The notes below the pieces were generated by a model, which saw only the letters and a list, made by a program, of their open reading frames with translations, had not been told where the DNA came from and did no database searches. Shown here one piece after another: positions 6,444 through 12,259 of a stretch of DNA of 12,259 nt. The position numbers and the translations under genes were made by a program. The stretch comes from Actinomycetota bacterium. Lineage in GTDB: Bacteria; Actinomycetota; Thermoleophilia; Gaiellales; Gaiellaceae. Within the stretch, counting starts at the first letter, position 1; each line of letters starts with the position of its first letter. The stretch is from NCBI GenBank assembly GCA_005885565.1, contig VAXK01000294.1:1-12259 (forward strand). The letters are read 5' to 3'.

Positions 6444-7213
6444 GCGCGTTCGCCGACCAGGTCTTCCTGCTCGCGCGCCGCTCGGTCGTGCGCACGATCC
6501 GCCAGCCGGCGAACGTCGTCTTCCCGCTCGTCTTCCCGATGCTGCTGCTGGCGGTCAACTCGGGCGGGCTGAAGGCGGAGACCCGCCTGCCGGGCTTCCC
6601 GACGAAGTCCTTCGTCGCCTTTGCGCTGGCGGTGCCGTTCATCCAGGGTGCGCTGTTCGCGACCATGAACGCGGGCACCGACCTCGCGCGCGACATCCAG
6701 ACCGGCTTCCTCAGCCGCCTGTCGCTGACGCCGATGCGGGGAATCGCGGTGCTCGCGGGCCAGCTCGGCGGGGTCGTGACGATGGGCGTGATCCAGGCGA
6801 CCGTGTACCTCTCGGTCGGGCTCGCCGTCGGTGTGCGCCCGGCCTCCGGGGCGCTCGGCGTGCTCGTCCTGTTCGGCTTCGCCCTGCTCGTCTCGCTCGG
6901 CTTCGGGGCACTGGGCGCCTTCGCCGCGCTGCGGACCGGCTCGGGTGAGGCGGTGCAGAGCATTTTCCCCGCCTTTTTCGTCTTCCTGTTCATCTCGTCG
7001 ATGAACATCCCGCGCAACCTGATCGCCGCCGGCTGGTTCCGCGACTTGGCGACGGCCAACCCGGTCTCGTACCTGATCGAGTGCGTGCGCAGCTTGCTCA
7101 TCACCGGCTGGGACGGTCAGGCGCTCGCGCTCGGGTTCGGGATCGCGGCCGCGATCACCGTCGTCGCGCTCGCACTCGCTTCCTGGGCCTTGAGGGTGAG
7201 GATGGCCCGATGA
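6440..7213 (+). CDS. ABC-2 type permease, first exporter subunit (DrrB-like)
   Basis: This 257-residue inner-membrane protein has six hydrophobic segments in the ABC-2 pattern, starting after a short cytosolic helix (FLLARRSVVRTIRQP). A conserved TDLARDIQTGFLSRLSLTP loop follows TM2 and corresponds to the region that contacts the ATPase. The TTG start at 6440 overlaps the ATPase stop (TTGA), which indicates translational coupling. A longer frame from 5975 is an antisense-like shadow of the ATPase gene. Together with the next gene it forms the membrane channel of a drug-type exporter. Confidence 0.88.
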   Translation: MSAFADQVFLLARRSVVRTIRQPANVVFPLVFPMLLLAVNSGGLKAETRLPGFPTKSFVAFALAVPFIQGALFATMNAGTDLARDIQTGFLSRLSLTPMRGIAVLAGQLGGVVTMGVIQATVYLSVGLAVGVRPASGALGVLVLFGFALLVSLGFGALGAFAALRTGSGEAVQSIFPAFFVFLFISSMNIPRNLIAAGWFRDLATANPVSYLIECVRSLLITGWDGQALALGFGIAAAITVVALALASWALRVRMAR

Positions 7214-7974
7214 GCTTTGCCGTCGCACGAGCGGTCGCGTGGCGGACGCTGCACAACGTCTTCACGCACCCGTCGCTCCTGATCCCCTCGCTGATCTTCC
7301 CGCTCTTCTTCTTCACGGCCTTCGCAGGCGGCCTCTCGCGCGTGCGCGACGTGCCCGGCTTCGACTTCCCGCTCGGCTACACGGCGTTCCAGTTCGCCTT
7401 CGTCGTGCTGCAGTCGGCGGCCTTCGGTGGCGTCTTTACCGGCTTCGGGATTGCGCGCGACTTCGAGAGCGGCTTCGCCCGGCGGCTGATGCTGGCGGCG
7501 CCGAACCGCGCCGGCATCGTGCTCGGCTACGGCGCCGCCGCGCTCATCCGCTGGCTGTTCACGGTCGCGGTCGTGACCGGCGTCGCGTTCGCGGTCGGGA
7601 TGAAGGTCGGCGGCAGCGGCGTCGACCTCTTCGGGCTCTACGCGTTGGCTCTCCTTCTCAACGTCGCCGCGCTGCTGTGGGCTTCCGGCGTGGCGATGCG
7701 GCTGCGGACGATGCAGGCGGGGCCAGTGATGCAGATGCCCGTCTTCCTGACCCTCTTCTTCGCACCCGTCTACGTGCCGCTCTCGCTGCTCAAGGGCTGG
7801 ATCCACGCCGTCGCGGTGGTCAACCCGCTCACACGCGTGCTCGAGGCCGGGCGCGGCTTCCTCGCCGGCTCGCCGACCGACGTCGGAGCCGCCTTCGCGG
7901 CCGCGCTCGCGCTCGCCGCCCTCTTCTCCTTGTGGGCAGTGCGCGGCCTTCGCAACGCCGAGAGCGCGGGCTAG
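7210..7974 (+). CDS. ABC-2 type permease, second exporter subunit
   Basis: The protein has 254 residues and again about six membrane segments, with an early LLIPSLIFPLFFFTAF helix and the loop GIARDFESGFARRLMLAAP, which parallels RDIQTGFLSRLSLTP in the first permease. The two permeases are therefore paralogues, and the channel is probably a heterodimer. ATG 7210 overlaps the previous stop in ATGA, so all three genes are coupled. A frame from 7081 is too long and covers the previous gene. Only 105 nt separate it from the next gene, which has its own -10 box. No clear terminator follows. Confidence 0.88.
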   Translation: MSFAVARAVAWRTLHNVFTHPSLLIPSLIFPLFFFTAFAGGLSRVRDVPGFDFPLGYTAFQFAFVVLQSAAFGGVFTGFGIARDFESGFARRLMLAAPNRAGIVLGYGAAALIRWLFTVAVVTGVAFAVGMKVGGSGVDLFGLYALALLLNVAALLWASGVAMRLRTMQAGPVMQMPVFLTLFFAPVYVPLSLLKGWIHAVAVVNPLTRVLEAGRGFLAGSPTDVGAAFAAALALAALFSLWAVRGLRNAESAG

Positions 7975-8066
7975 CGCCGCTGTCGCAGTTCCAACACAGA
8001 GCGACACACGAGACCACGAACTTGACCAGGGAGTCCTCGGATCGCTCAGGCGTCGGGGGCGAGGCG

Positions 8067-8072
8067 TAGATT
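8067..8072 (+). promoter_or_regulatory. -10 box (TAGATT) for the HLHH membrane protein
   Basis: TAGATT ends 7 nt before the GTG at 8080, giving a leaderless start. No -35 consensus lies at the right distance. This suggests that the gene can be expressed apart from the exporter operon. Confidence 0.5.
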
Positions 8073-8079
8073 CACGCTG

Positions 8080-8838
8080 GTGGCGGACTTCTTCCACTTC
8101 ATTCCTGGCTACAGGCACTACGTCTACCACCCAGGCCGCGAGCCGCTCTTCTTTCTCCTGCTCGCGTTCCTGCTCACGTTCGCGGCTACGCGCACCTACA
8201 CCCGACTGAGCCGCCTGCACGGATGGCGGAGCGGCTCGGTGCGCGGAGTCCACCTGCACCACCTGGTGCCTGGCATCGTCGCCAGCCTCGCCGCGGGAAC
8301 GGCCATCATCGCCTTCCGCCCCGGTGACGACTCGATGCTGCTGCTCTCCTCCCTCTTCGGCATCGGCGCCGCGCTCACCCTCGACGAGTTCGCGCTCATC
8401 CTCCACCTCGACAACGTCTACTGGACGCACGAGGGACGGAGCTCGATCGAGGCCACACTCATGGGCTTCACGTTCGCCGCCCTCTGTCTGCTCGCCACCG
8501 CGCCACTCGGCAGCGACCCAAGCAAGGACATCCCGCATTGGATCCTCGGCGCGATCATCAGCATCAACCTGTGCTTCGCCCTCGTCGCCTTCCTCAAAGG
8601 AAAGGCAAAGCTCGGCGCCTTCGGCGTCTTCATCCCCGGCCTCGCGATCCTCGCCGCCGCCCGCCTCGCCAAACCCACCTCACCCTGGGCGCGCCGCTTC
8701 TACACCGACCCGAAACTCGACCGAAGCCGCGCCCGCGCGAAGCTCCAAGATCAACGCTACCTGCACGTGAAGCACCGCCTGTACGACCTCATCGGCGGCG
8801 CACACGACCTCGAACACCGCCCCGACCGCACCCGATAG
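8080..8838 (+). CDS. Uncharacterised integral membrane protein with an HLHH motif
   Basis: The protein has 252 residues. After an aromatic N-terminus (FFHFIPGYRHYVYHP) it has about four to five membrane helices. Conserved-looking polar motifs sit at the membrane edges: GVHLHHLVPGI near residues 57-67, then LTLDEFALILHLDNVYWTHEGRSS near 100-123. The clustered His, Asp and Glu residues could bind a metal or a charged headgroup. The C-terminal ~60 residues are cytosolic and basic, ending KHRLYDLIGGAHDLEHRPDR. I have a general memory of similar unnamed actinobacterial membrane proteins but no known function. GTG 8080 is chosen for its -10 spacing and its fit to the hydrophobic start. Codon use has more AAA, CCA and ACC than flanking genes, consistent with transfer together with the marR-exporter block. 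Confidence 0.75.
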   Translation: MADFFHFIPGYRHYVYHPGREPLFFLLLAFLLTFAATRTYTRLSRLHGWRSGSVRGVHLHHLVPGIVASLAAGTAIIAFRPGDDSMLLLSSLFGIGAALTLDEFALILHLDNVYWTHEGRSSIEATLMGFTFAALCLLATAPLGSDPSKDIPHWILGAIISINLCFALVAFLKGKAKLGAFGVFIPGLAILAAARLAKPTSPWARRFYTDPKLDRSRARAKLQDQRYLHVKHRLYDLIGGAHDLEHRPDRTR

Positions 8839-8840
8839 CC

Positions 8841-8863
8841 GCCGGGAACCGTCACGGCACAGG
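8841..8863 (+). repeat. Partial third repeat copy, interrupted by 5 nt
   Basis: CCGGGAAC and CGGCACAGGC occur here separated by CGTCA. In the right repeat copy about 63 nt further on, the same words are fused as CCGGGAACGGCACAGGC. This looks like a local duplication of the repeat's tail. It is short, so chance is possible. Confidence 0.4.
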
Positions 8864-8891
8864 CCATCCTTCCAACGCCTCGACATCCGGC

Positions 8892-8917
8892 ACGCTCGAT
8901 TACACCGGGAACGGCAC
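8892..8917 (+). repeat. Direct repeat, right copy
   Basis: The copy begins ACGCTCGATTACACC, identical to 4711-4725, with 23 of 26 positions matching the left copy in the same orientation. The two copies bracket the marR-exporter-membrane protein block (about 4.18 kb between starts). Unlike the left copy, it does not abut the permease scrap; 195 nt intervene before the oppC fragment. Confidence 0.6.
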
Positions 8918-9052
8918 AGGCTCGGCCAGCTCGAGCCGGACGAAGGAAGCGGTTCGAGGGACAGAGGATCGGCGGAACGCGGGAGGCCAGTAGCCACGGG
9001 GGTTGGCAGGCTTATCGGCTGAGGCCGTTACGTCACCTTCGCGAGCGTTTTA

Positions 9053-9068
9053 CGCCATACGCATGGCG
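9053..9068. repeat. Small inverted repeat near the oppC junction
   Basis: CGCCAT (9053-9058) and ATGGCG (9063-9068) pair perfectly around ACGC, preceded by TTTT on the plus strand. It lies 45 nt from the oppC break. It could be an element end, a weak terminator or nothing; there is no other support. Confidence 0.35.
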
Positions 9069-9112
9069 CGCTTGTAGACGAGGATGAGAACAGGCGACGG
9101 AAACTGACCGGT

Positions 9113-9277
9113 GGGGGCGCCAGCGGAGACGACGAGGACGAACAGGACGAGGAAGCCGAGCGCGACGAGCGCGACGCGGTCGCGGCGGACACGCGCGACC
9201 GCGATCTGCCACGGGCTCCCGGGGTTGGCTCGGAACCCGTCGCGGGCCCGGCGCGCCGGATGCCGCAGACGAAATCC
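9113..9277 (-). pseudogene. N-terminal fragment of an OppC/DppC-type peptide permease
   Basis: The minus strand encodes GSPWQIAVARVRRDRVALV followed by ALGFLVLFVLVVSAGAP. This is the classic N-terminus of OppC/DppC permeases: SPW, a basic R-R-x-R stretch, then TM1 running into an AP motif. Homology ends at AP (9113). Beyond this the frame reads TGQFPSPVLILVYKR and stops at 9050, unlike any permease. No ATG, GTG or TTG start lies in frame just upstream, so it is a non-functional scrap of about 45-55 residues out of roughly 290. With the oppB scrap at 4421-4710 it suggests an oppC-oppB pair on the minus strand whose middle was lost. The gene at 9356 is divergent from it. Confidence 0.65.
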
Positions 9278-9355
9278 TCGGCCGAGAATGTGGCCACGCG
9301 CGGGGGCGACGGAAAGGCGCTCAACCCGCGCGACCGCCGCGCCGATCCTCGGGTC

Positions 9356-9964
9356 ATGCGGCCGATCTTCGCGGTAGCCCTCGCGGTCGCGCTCCTCGGC
9401 GGCGCGGTCGACGCGAGGCACGCGTTCTCGCGGCCCGGAACGCCTCGGCACCACGGCTTCGCGCTCGCGCTCGACCGCGTGGCGGAGGAGATCTCCGGCC
9501 GGCGCGACGTCTCGGTCCGCTGCGACACGACGGCCGACCCGTCGATCCTCGGCTCGGTCACGTTCTACGGCGCCTCGCCCGGCCGCGAGGCGCTCCTCGC
9601 GCCGCCCGTCTGCTCGATGCTGCACCGGCTGTGGGAGGGTCGCCGTCCATCGCTCGCCTGCACGGAGCTCGGCCACGGCCAGTGCGGACAGGAGGTGCTC
9701 GAGCTCGCCTGGGCGGCAAGCGCACTCGCGCACGAGTCGTACCACCTCGGCGGCGTCCGGAACGAGGCCGCCGCGGAGTGCTACGGCCTCCAGTCGACGG
9801 CGCGCGTCGCTCGGCGCCTCTACGCGCCGCCCGCCTACGCGGCGCGGCTCGGGACGTACACGTTCTGGAACGTCAGACCGCCGGTCGACTACGGCTACTT
9901 CTCGCCGGAGTGCCGCGACGGCGGCACGCTGGACCTGCACCCGGCGAGCAGCGTTTGGCCCTAG
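9356..9964 (+). CDS. Small secreted HExxH protein, putative zinc metallopeptidase
   Basis: The protein has 202 residues. Residues 1-20 (MRPIFAVALAVALLGGAVDA) form a signal peptide with a plausible cleavage site after AVDA. Residues 126-130 are HESYH, an HExxH zinc-binding motif on a predicted helix (ALAHESYHLGG). Glu137 and Glu141 in RNEAAAECYG could supply the third ligand, as in gluzincins. Cys56, 86, 102, 110, 142 and one near 186 allow disulfides, fitting an extracytoplasmic protein. No named family was recognised. ATG 9356 is chosen because it starts the signal peptide; the frame back to 9260 adds charged residues before it. It converges with the aquaporin gene, sharing a CTAG stop. Protease activity is inferred from the motif alone. 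Confidence 0.78.
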   Translation: MRPIFAVALAVALLGGAVDARHAFSRPGTPRHHGFALALDRVAEEISGRRDVSVRCDTTADPSILGSVTFYGASPGREALLAPPVCSMLHRLWEGRRPSLACTELGHGQCGQEVLELAWAASALAHESYHLGGVRNEAAAECYGLQSTARVARRLYAPPAYAARLGTYTFWNVRPPVDYGYFSPECRDGGTLDLHPASSVWP

Positions 9965-10686
9965 GAAACGGCGGTGTCGCCGGGGCGCGGCTCTTCGACG
10001 CCGGTCTCGGGCGGGCCGACGGGGGCCGGCCGGAGCGGCCGGAGGTAGAGCCACTCGTACCCGAGCGCGGCGATGACCGCTCCGAGCGCGGGGCCGAGGT
10101 AGTAGATCCAGCACTGGCCCCATGAGTTCTCCACGAGCTGCGGGCCGAGCGCACGCGCCGGGTTCATCGCCGCACCGGTGACGGGCCCGCCCATGAAGAC
10201 GTCCATCGTGATCGTGAGCCCGATCGCGAGACCGGCAATCGACTTGAAAGCGCCCCGCGGATCGACCGCGGTCGCCCAGACGGCCCAGACGAGGAAGAAG
10301 GTCAGCACGACTTCGATCACGAGCCCCTTCCCCTGGCTTACGCCGTGCACGTGGGGAACGCTGGCGAGGGTCGGCCCGTGTAGGAAGAGCGCCCGCAGAA
10401 GGAGCGCCGCGGCGACCGCGCCCGCGAGCTGCGCGACCCAGTAGACCACTGCGAGGCGTGCCGTGATCCGACGCGCGAGCGTGAAGGCGAGCGTGATGGC
10501 GGGGTTGAAGTGCCCGCCCGAGATGTGGCCGAGGTTCGAGACCATGATCCCGATGGCGAGCCCGTTCGCGAGCGCCACGGCGACGATGTCGCCGCCCGAG
10601 ACGATGCCCGCGCCGCCGCCGATGAAGATCAGGGTGAAGGCGCCGACGAACTCGGCGACGCCGCGCCGGAGAGCGTCCTCGTCCAC
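9961..10686 (-). CDS. Aquaporin / MIP-family channel
   Basis: The protein has 241 residues with six membrane helices and both half-helix loops: GGHFNPAITL with NPA at 61-63, and GAAMNPARALGP with NPA at 175-177. Arg178 of the selectivity filter is present. By alignment to E. coli AqpZ the other filter positions read Asn41, Val165-region (H5) and Ala172 where AqpZ has Phe, His and Thr. That makes a wider, less water-strict pore, closer to plant TIPs. Substrates may include water, glycerol, urea, ammonia or peroxide. GTG 10686 begins DEDALRRGVAEFVGAF, the normal MIP opening. The much longer frame upstream to 11856 is antisense to other genes. A TAGCCT box lies 8 nt upstream. Confidence 0.92.
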   Translation of the reverse strand: MDEDALRRGVAEFVGAFTLIFIGGGAGIVSGGDIVAVALANGLAIGIMVSNLGHISGGHFNPAITLAFTLARRITARLAVVYWVAQLAGAVAAALLLRALFLHGPTLASVPHVHGVSQGKGLVIEVVLTFFLVWAVWATAVDPRGAFKSIAGLAIGLTITMDVFMGGPVTGAAMNPARALGPQLVENSWGQCWIYYLGPALGAVIAALGYEWLYLRPLRPAPVGPPETGVEEPRPGDTAVS

Positions 10687-10694
10687 GGCCCCGC

Positions 10695-10700
10695 AGGCTA
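10695..10700 (-). promoter_or_regulatory. -10 box (TAGCCT) for the aquaporin
   Basis: On the minus strand TAGCCT ends 8 nt before the GTG at 10686, giving a leaderless start. It is divergent from the TACCTT box of the zinc-ribbon gene 36 nt away, so the two promoters share a 63-nt intergenic region. Confidence 0.5.
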
Positions 10701-10736
10701 CGGAGGTGACCGGACGGCGCGGTGCAACCCTTCTGG

Positions 10737-10742
10737 TACCTT
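10737..10742 (+). promoter_or_regulatory. -10 box (TACCTT) for the zinc-ribbon gene
   Basis: TACCTT ends 7 nt before the GTG at 10750, the same leaderless geometry as other genes here. This spacing is the main reason for choosing 10750 as the start. Confidence 0.5.
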
Positions 10743-10749
10743 CGATCGG

Positions 10750-10935
10750 GTGGCCGAGGCGCCCTCCAGCGAGCCTGTCTACGAGGTCGAGTGCCCGCAC
10801 TGCCACAAGCCGTTCAGAGCCGAGCTCCTCGACGGCGCGGCGCCTCGCTACCAGGGCTTCAAGTGCCCGCACTGCAAGCTCTTCGTGCCGTTCGAGCGCG
10901 CGGACGAGCAGGAGCTCGTCGAGAAGCTGGATTGA
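10750..10935 (+). CDS. Small zinc-ribbon protein
   Basis: The protein has 61 residues and two CPHC knuckles: Cys15/Cys18 (ECPHCHKPF) and Cys39/Cys42 (KCPHCKLFVPF). They are separated by 20 residues, a standard rubredoxin-like zinc ribbon. The aromatic K-P-F and F-V-P-F after each knuckle support a true zinc-binding hairpin. An acidic helix (ADEQELVEKLD) ends the protein. Such single-ribbon proteins bind nucleic acid or protein partners; no role can be assigned here. The open frame extends to 10510, but that part is antisense to the aquaporin. The glycosyltransferase gene starts 32 nt downstream and may be co-transcribed. Confidence 0.8.
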   Translation: MAEAPSSEPVYEVECPHCHKPFRAELLDGAAPRYQGFKCPHCKLFVPFERADEQELVEKLD

Positions 10936-10967
10936 AGCGCTAGCCGGCTCTTGCCGATAGCCGAGGG

Positions 10968-12259
10968 GTGGCCCTCGACGTTGCCGCTCCCGTCGCGGAG
11001 CGCCCCACGCTGGCCGCCGCGCGGGTCGCGGCGATCCCCGCCCGAATCGGGCTGCCGGCGATCGTCCTGACGAGCTTCGTCCTGCGGTTAGCGGCCGCGT
11101 TCGCGCACGCGACGCCGCTGTACTTCCCGGACGAGTACATCTACGGCGGGCTGGCACGCAGCCTCGCCACCTCGGGACGGCTGGCGATCCGCGGCAGCGC
11201 CGCGCACTTCCCCGCGCTCCTCGAGCCGCTCCTGACGGCGCCCTTCTGGCTCTTCGGCGACCCGCTCGTCGCCTACCGGCTGACGCAGGGGCTGAACGCC
11301 CTCGCCATGTCCCTCGCGGCCGTGCCCGTATACCTGCTCGCCCGCCGGCTCGGCCTCGGCGGCGGTCTTGCGCTCGGCGCGGCCGCGCTCGCCGTCGCCT
11401 GCCCCGACCTCCTCTACGCCTCCTTCGTGATGGCCGACCCGATCGCGTACCCGCTCGTCCTGGGCGGGATCTACGCGGGCGTGTGCGCGCTCGAGCGCCC
11501 GACGCGGCGCGCGCAGCTCGCGTTCGTCGCGCTCGGCGGCCTGGCCGCGTTCGCCCGGCTCCAGTACGTCGTGCTCCCGGCCGCGTTCGTCGTCGCGGCA
11601 TTCGTCCTGGAGCGGCGGCGGGCGCTGCGCGTCCACCGGCTTCCGCTCGTCCTGCTCGCCCTGCCGGTCGCGGCCGCGCTCGCCGTCGGGCCCTCGCGCG
11701 TGCTCGGCTACTACTCGGGGATCGCCCACCTGAAGGTCGGCGCGGGATCGATCCTCCACTGGGCGGCCGTGGATGCGATGCTGCTCGCGTACTCGTCGGG
11801 CTGGATCCTCGTCCCGGGAGCGGCGGTGGCGTTGGTTCTGGCGCTCGCTCGCCCACGCGGCCGGGCCGAGCGGGCCTTCGCGGTGCTGCTCGTCGTGTAT
11901 GCGGCGGGGCTCTTCGCGGAGGCGGCGCTCTATGCGTCGAGCGGCTCGACGCGCTTCCAGGAGCGGTACCTGTTCACGCTGCTTCCGCTCGTCGGGCCGA
12001 CGTTCGGCCTCTACGTCGCGCGCGGCTGGCCGCGGCGGCTCGTCGTCGGCGCGATCGCGGCCGGCATGGTCGTGCTCTCGGCGCGCATCCCGCTTTCCGG
12101 CTTCAGCGCCGCCGACAACAAGCAGGACTCGCCCTTCCTCTTCGCCGTCTTCCGGCTCGAGGGCATCCTCGGCGTCGGCAGCGGGGCGCTCGCGGTCGCA
12201 CTCGTCGCGGCGGCGCTCTCGGCGGCCGCCGTGCTCGTCGCGCGGCGGCGGTGGGGCGG
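10968..12259 (+). CDS. GT-C fold membrane glycosyltransferase (partial, 3' end off the right edge)
   Basis: The frame is open from GTG 10968 to the edge, giving 430 residues. After a short cytosolic N-terminus the first helix (LPAIVLTSFVLRLAAAF) leads into the outside loop TPLYFPDEYIYGGLARSL. The acidic pair Asp55-Glu56 there is the hallmark of PMT/ArnT-type GT-C transferases, which use polyprenyl-phosphate sugars. About nine to ten further helices follow, including FVMADPIAYPLVLGG and RFQERYLFTLLPLVGP; the latter resembles the conserved RY segment of these enzymes. Likely activity is sugar transfer to a cell-wall polymer, lipid or secreted protein. GAGGG directly abuts the GTG, so it is not a well-spaced ribosome-binding site. 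The C-terminal periplasmic part is outside the window. Acceptor and donor are unknown. Confidence 0.82.
   Translation, partial: MALDVAAPVAERPTLAAARVAAIPARIGLPAIVLTSFVLRLAAAFAHATPLYFPDEYIYGGLARSLATSGRLAIRGSAAHFPALLEPLLTAPFWLFGDPLVAYRLTQGLNALAMSLAAVPVYLLARRLGLGGGLALGAAALAVACPDLLYASFVMADPIAYPLVLGGIYAGVCALERPTRRAQLAFVALGGLAAFARLQYVVLPAAFVVAAFVLERRRALRVHRLPLVLLALPVAAALAVGPSRVLGYYSGIAHLKVGAGSILHWAAVDAMLLAYSSGWILVPGAAVALVLALARPRGRAERAFAVLLVVYAAGLFAEAALYASSGSTRFQERYLFTLLPLVGPTFGLYVARGWPRRLVVGAIAAGMVVLSARIPLSGFSAADNKQDSPFLFAVFRLEGILGVGSGALAVALVAAALSAAAVLVARRRWG

Larger units (their letters stand above)
8839..9112. other. Noncoding stretch with repeats and a small hairpin
   Basis: This 274-nt stretch holds no convincing gene. 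It contains a split partial copy of the repeat tail (8841-8863), the right copy of the 26-nt repeat (8892-8917) and a 6-bp hairpin at 9053-9068. Minus-strand frames entering from the oppC scrap end at TAA/TGA codons just inside it. No transposase or integrase remains are recognisable. Confidence 0.5.

Noticed and set aside
6083..7228. Charged minus-strand frames opposite the exporter genes
   Set aside because: Their Glu/Arg/Asp-rich composition is typical of the antisense frame of high-GC genes; no domain recognised.
9028..9561. Minus-strand Ser/Arg-rich frame opposite the HExxH gene
   Set aside because: Shadow of the HExxH gene joined to the oppC region out of frame; the permease reads in the neighbouring frame.
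10687..11856. Large minus-strand extension of the aquaporin
   Set aside because: Arg/Pro-rich translation antisense to the glycosyltransferase and zinc-ribbon genes; the MIP fold is complete from GTG 10686.
1..12259. CRISPR arrays, tRNA or rRNA genes, transposases
   Set aside because: No regularly spaced repeats, tRNA-like cloverleaf or rRNA segment, or DDE/integrase motifs seen on either strand.

Overview
The window is very GC-rich, with GTG starts at about half of its genes and TANNNT -10 boxes lying 6-8 nt in front of start codons at no fewer than seven genes. The gene families (MEDS/HATPase regulators, tandem GspE-N-type repeat proteins, DrrAB-type exporters, fused membrane/spermidine-synthase proteins) fit a soil-type actinobacterium, possibly class Thermoleophilia. 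The taxon is an inference from composition and family mix, not from a marker gene.

Left part (1-4424). On the minus strand are the start of a MEDS-domain protein with a HATPase (anti-sigma/RsbW-like) domain that runs off the left edge, and a protein with two GspE N-terminal-like repeats. A strong 19-nt palindrome lies between them. Divergent from these is an intact aldo/keto reductase. It converges on the collapsed remnant of a dienelactone hydrolase gene, which keeps its start, a middle block and its C-terminal tail but has lost the rest. Divergent from that remnant is a full-length membrane protein with a spermidine-synthase-like domain.

Middle part (4421-9280). A 95-residue C-terminal scrap of an OppB/DppB-type peptide permease on the left and an N-terminal scrap of an OppC/DppC-type permease on the right, both on the minus strand, bracket about 4.4 kb of unrelated genes. 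These are a MarR repressor gene, a divergent three-gene ABC-2 exporter operon (DrrA-like ATPase plus two permeases, coupled by 4-nt overlaps) and an uncharacterised HLHH membrane protein. A near-perfect 26-nt direct repeat occurs at the oppB break point and again near the right end. This reads as an acquired drug-efflux cassette that replaced the middle of an oligopeptide transporter locus. The MarR/exporter intergenic region holds divergent promoters with an inverted repeat between them, the usual layout for a self-regulated efflux pump.

Right part (9356-12259). There are a small secreted HExxH (zincin-like) protein, a convergent aquaporin with an unusual selectivity filter, a 61-residue zinc-ribbon protein divergent from the aquaporin, and the N-terminal 430 residues of a GT-C (PMT/ArnT-like) membrane glycosyltransferase cut by the right edge. 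No tRNA, rRNA, CRISPR array or transposase gene was seen.
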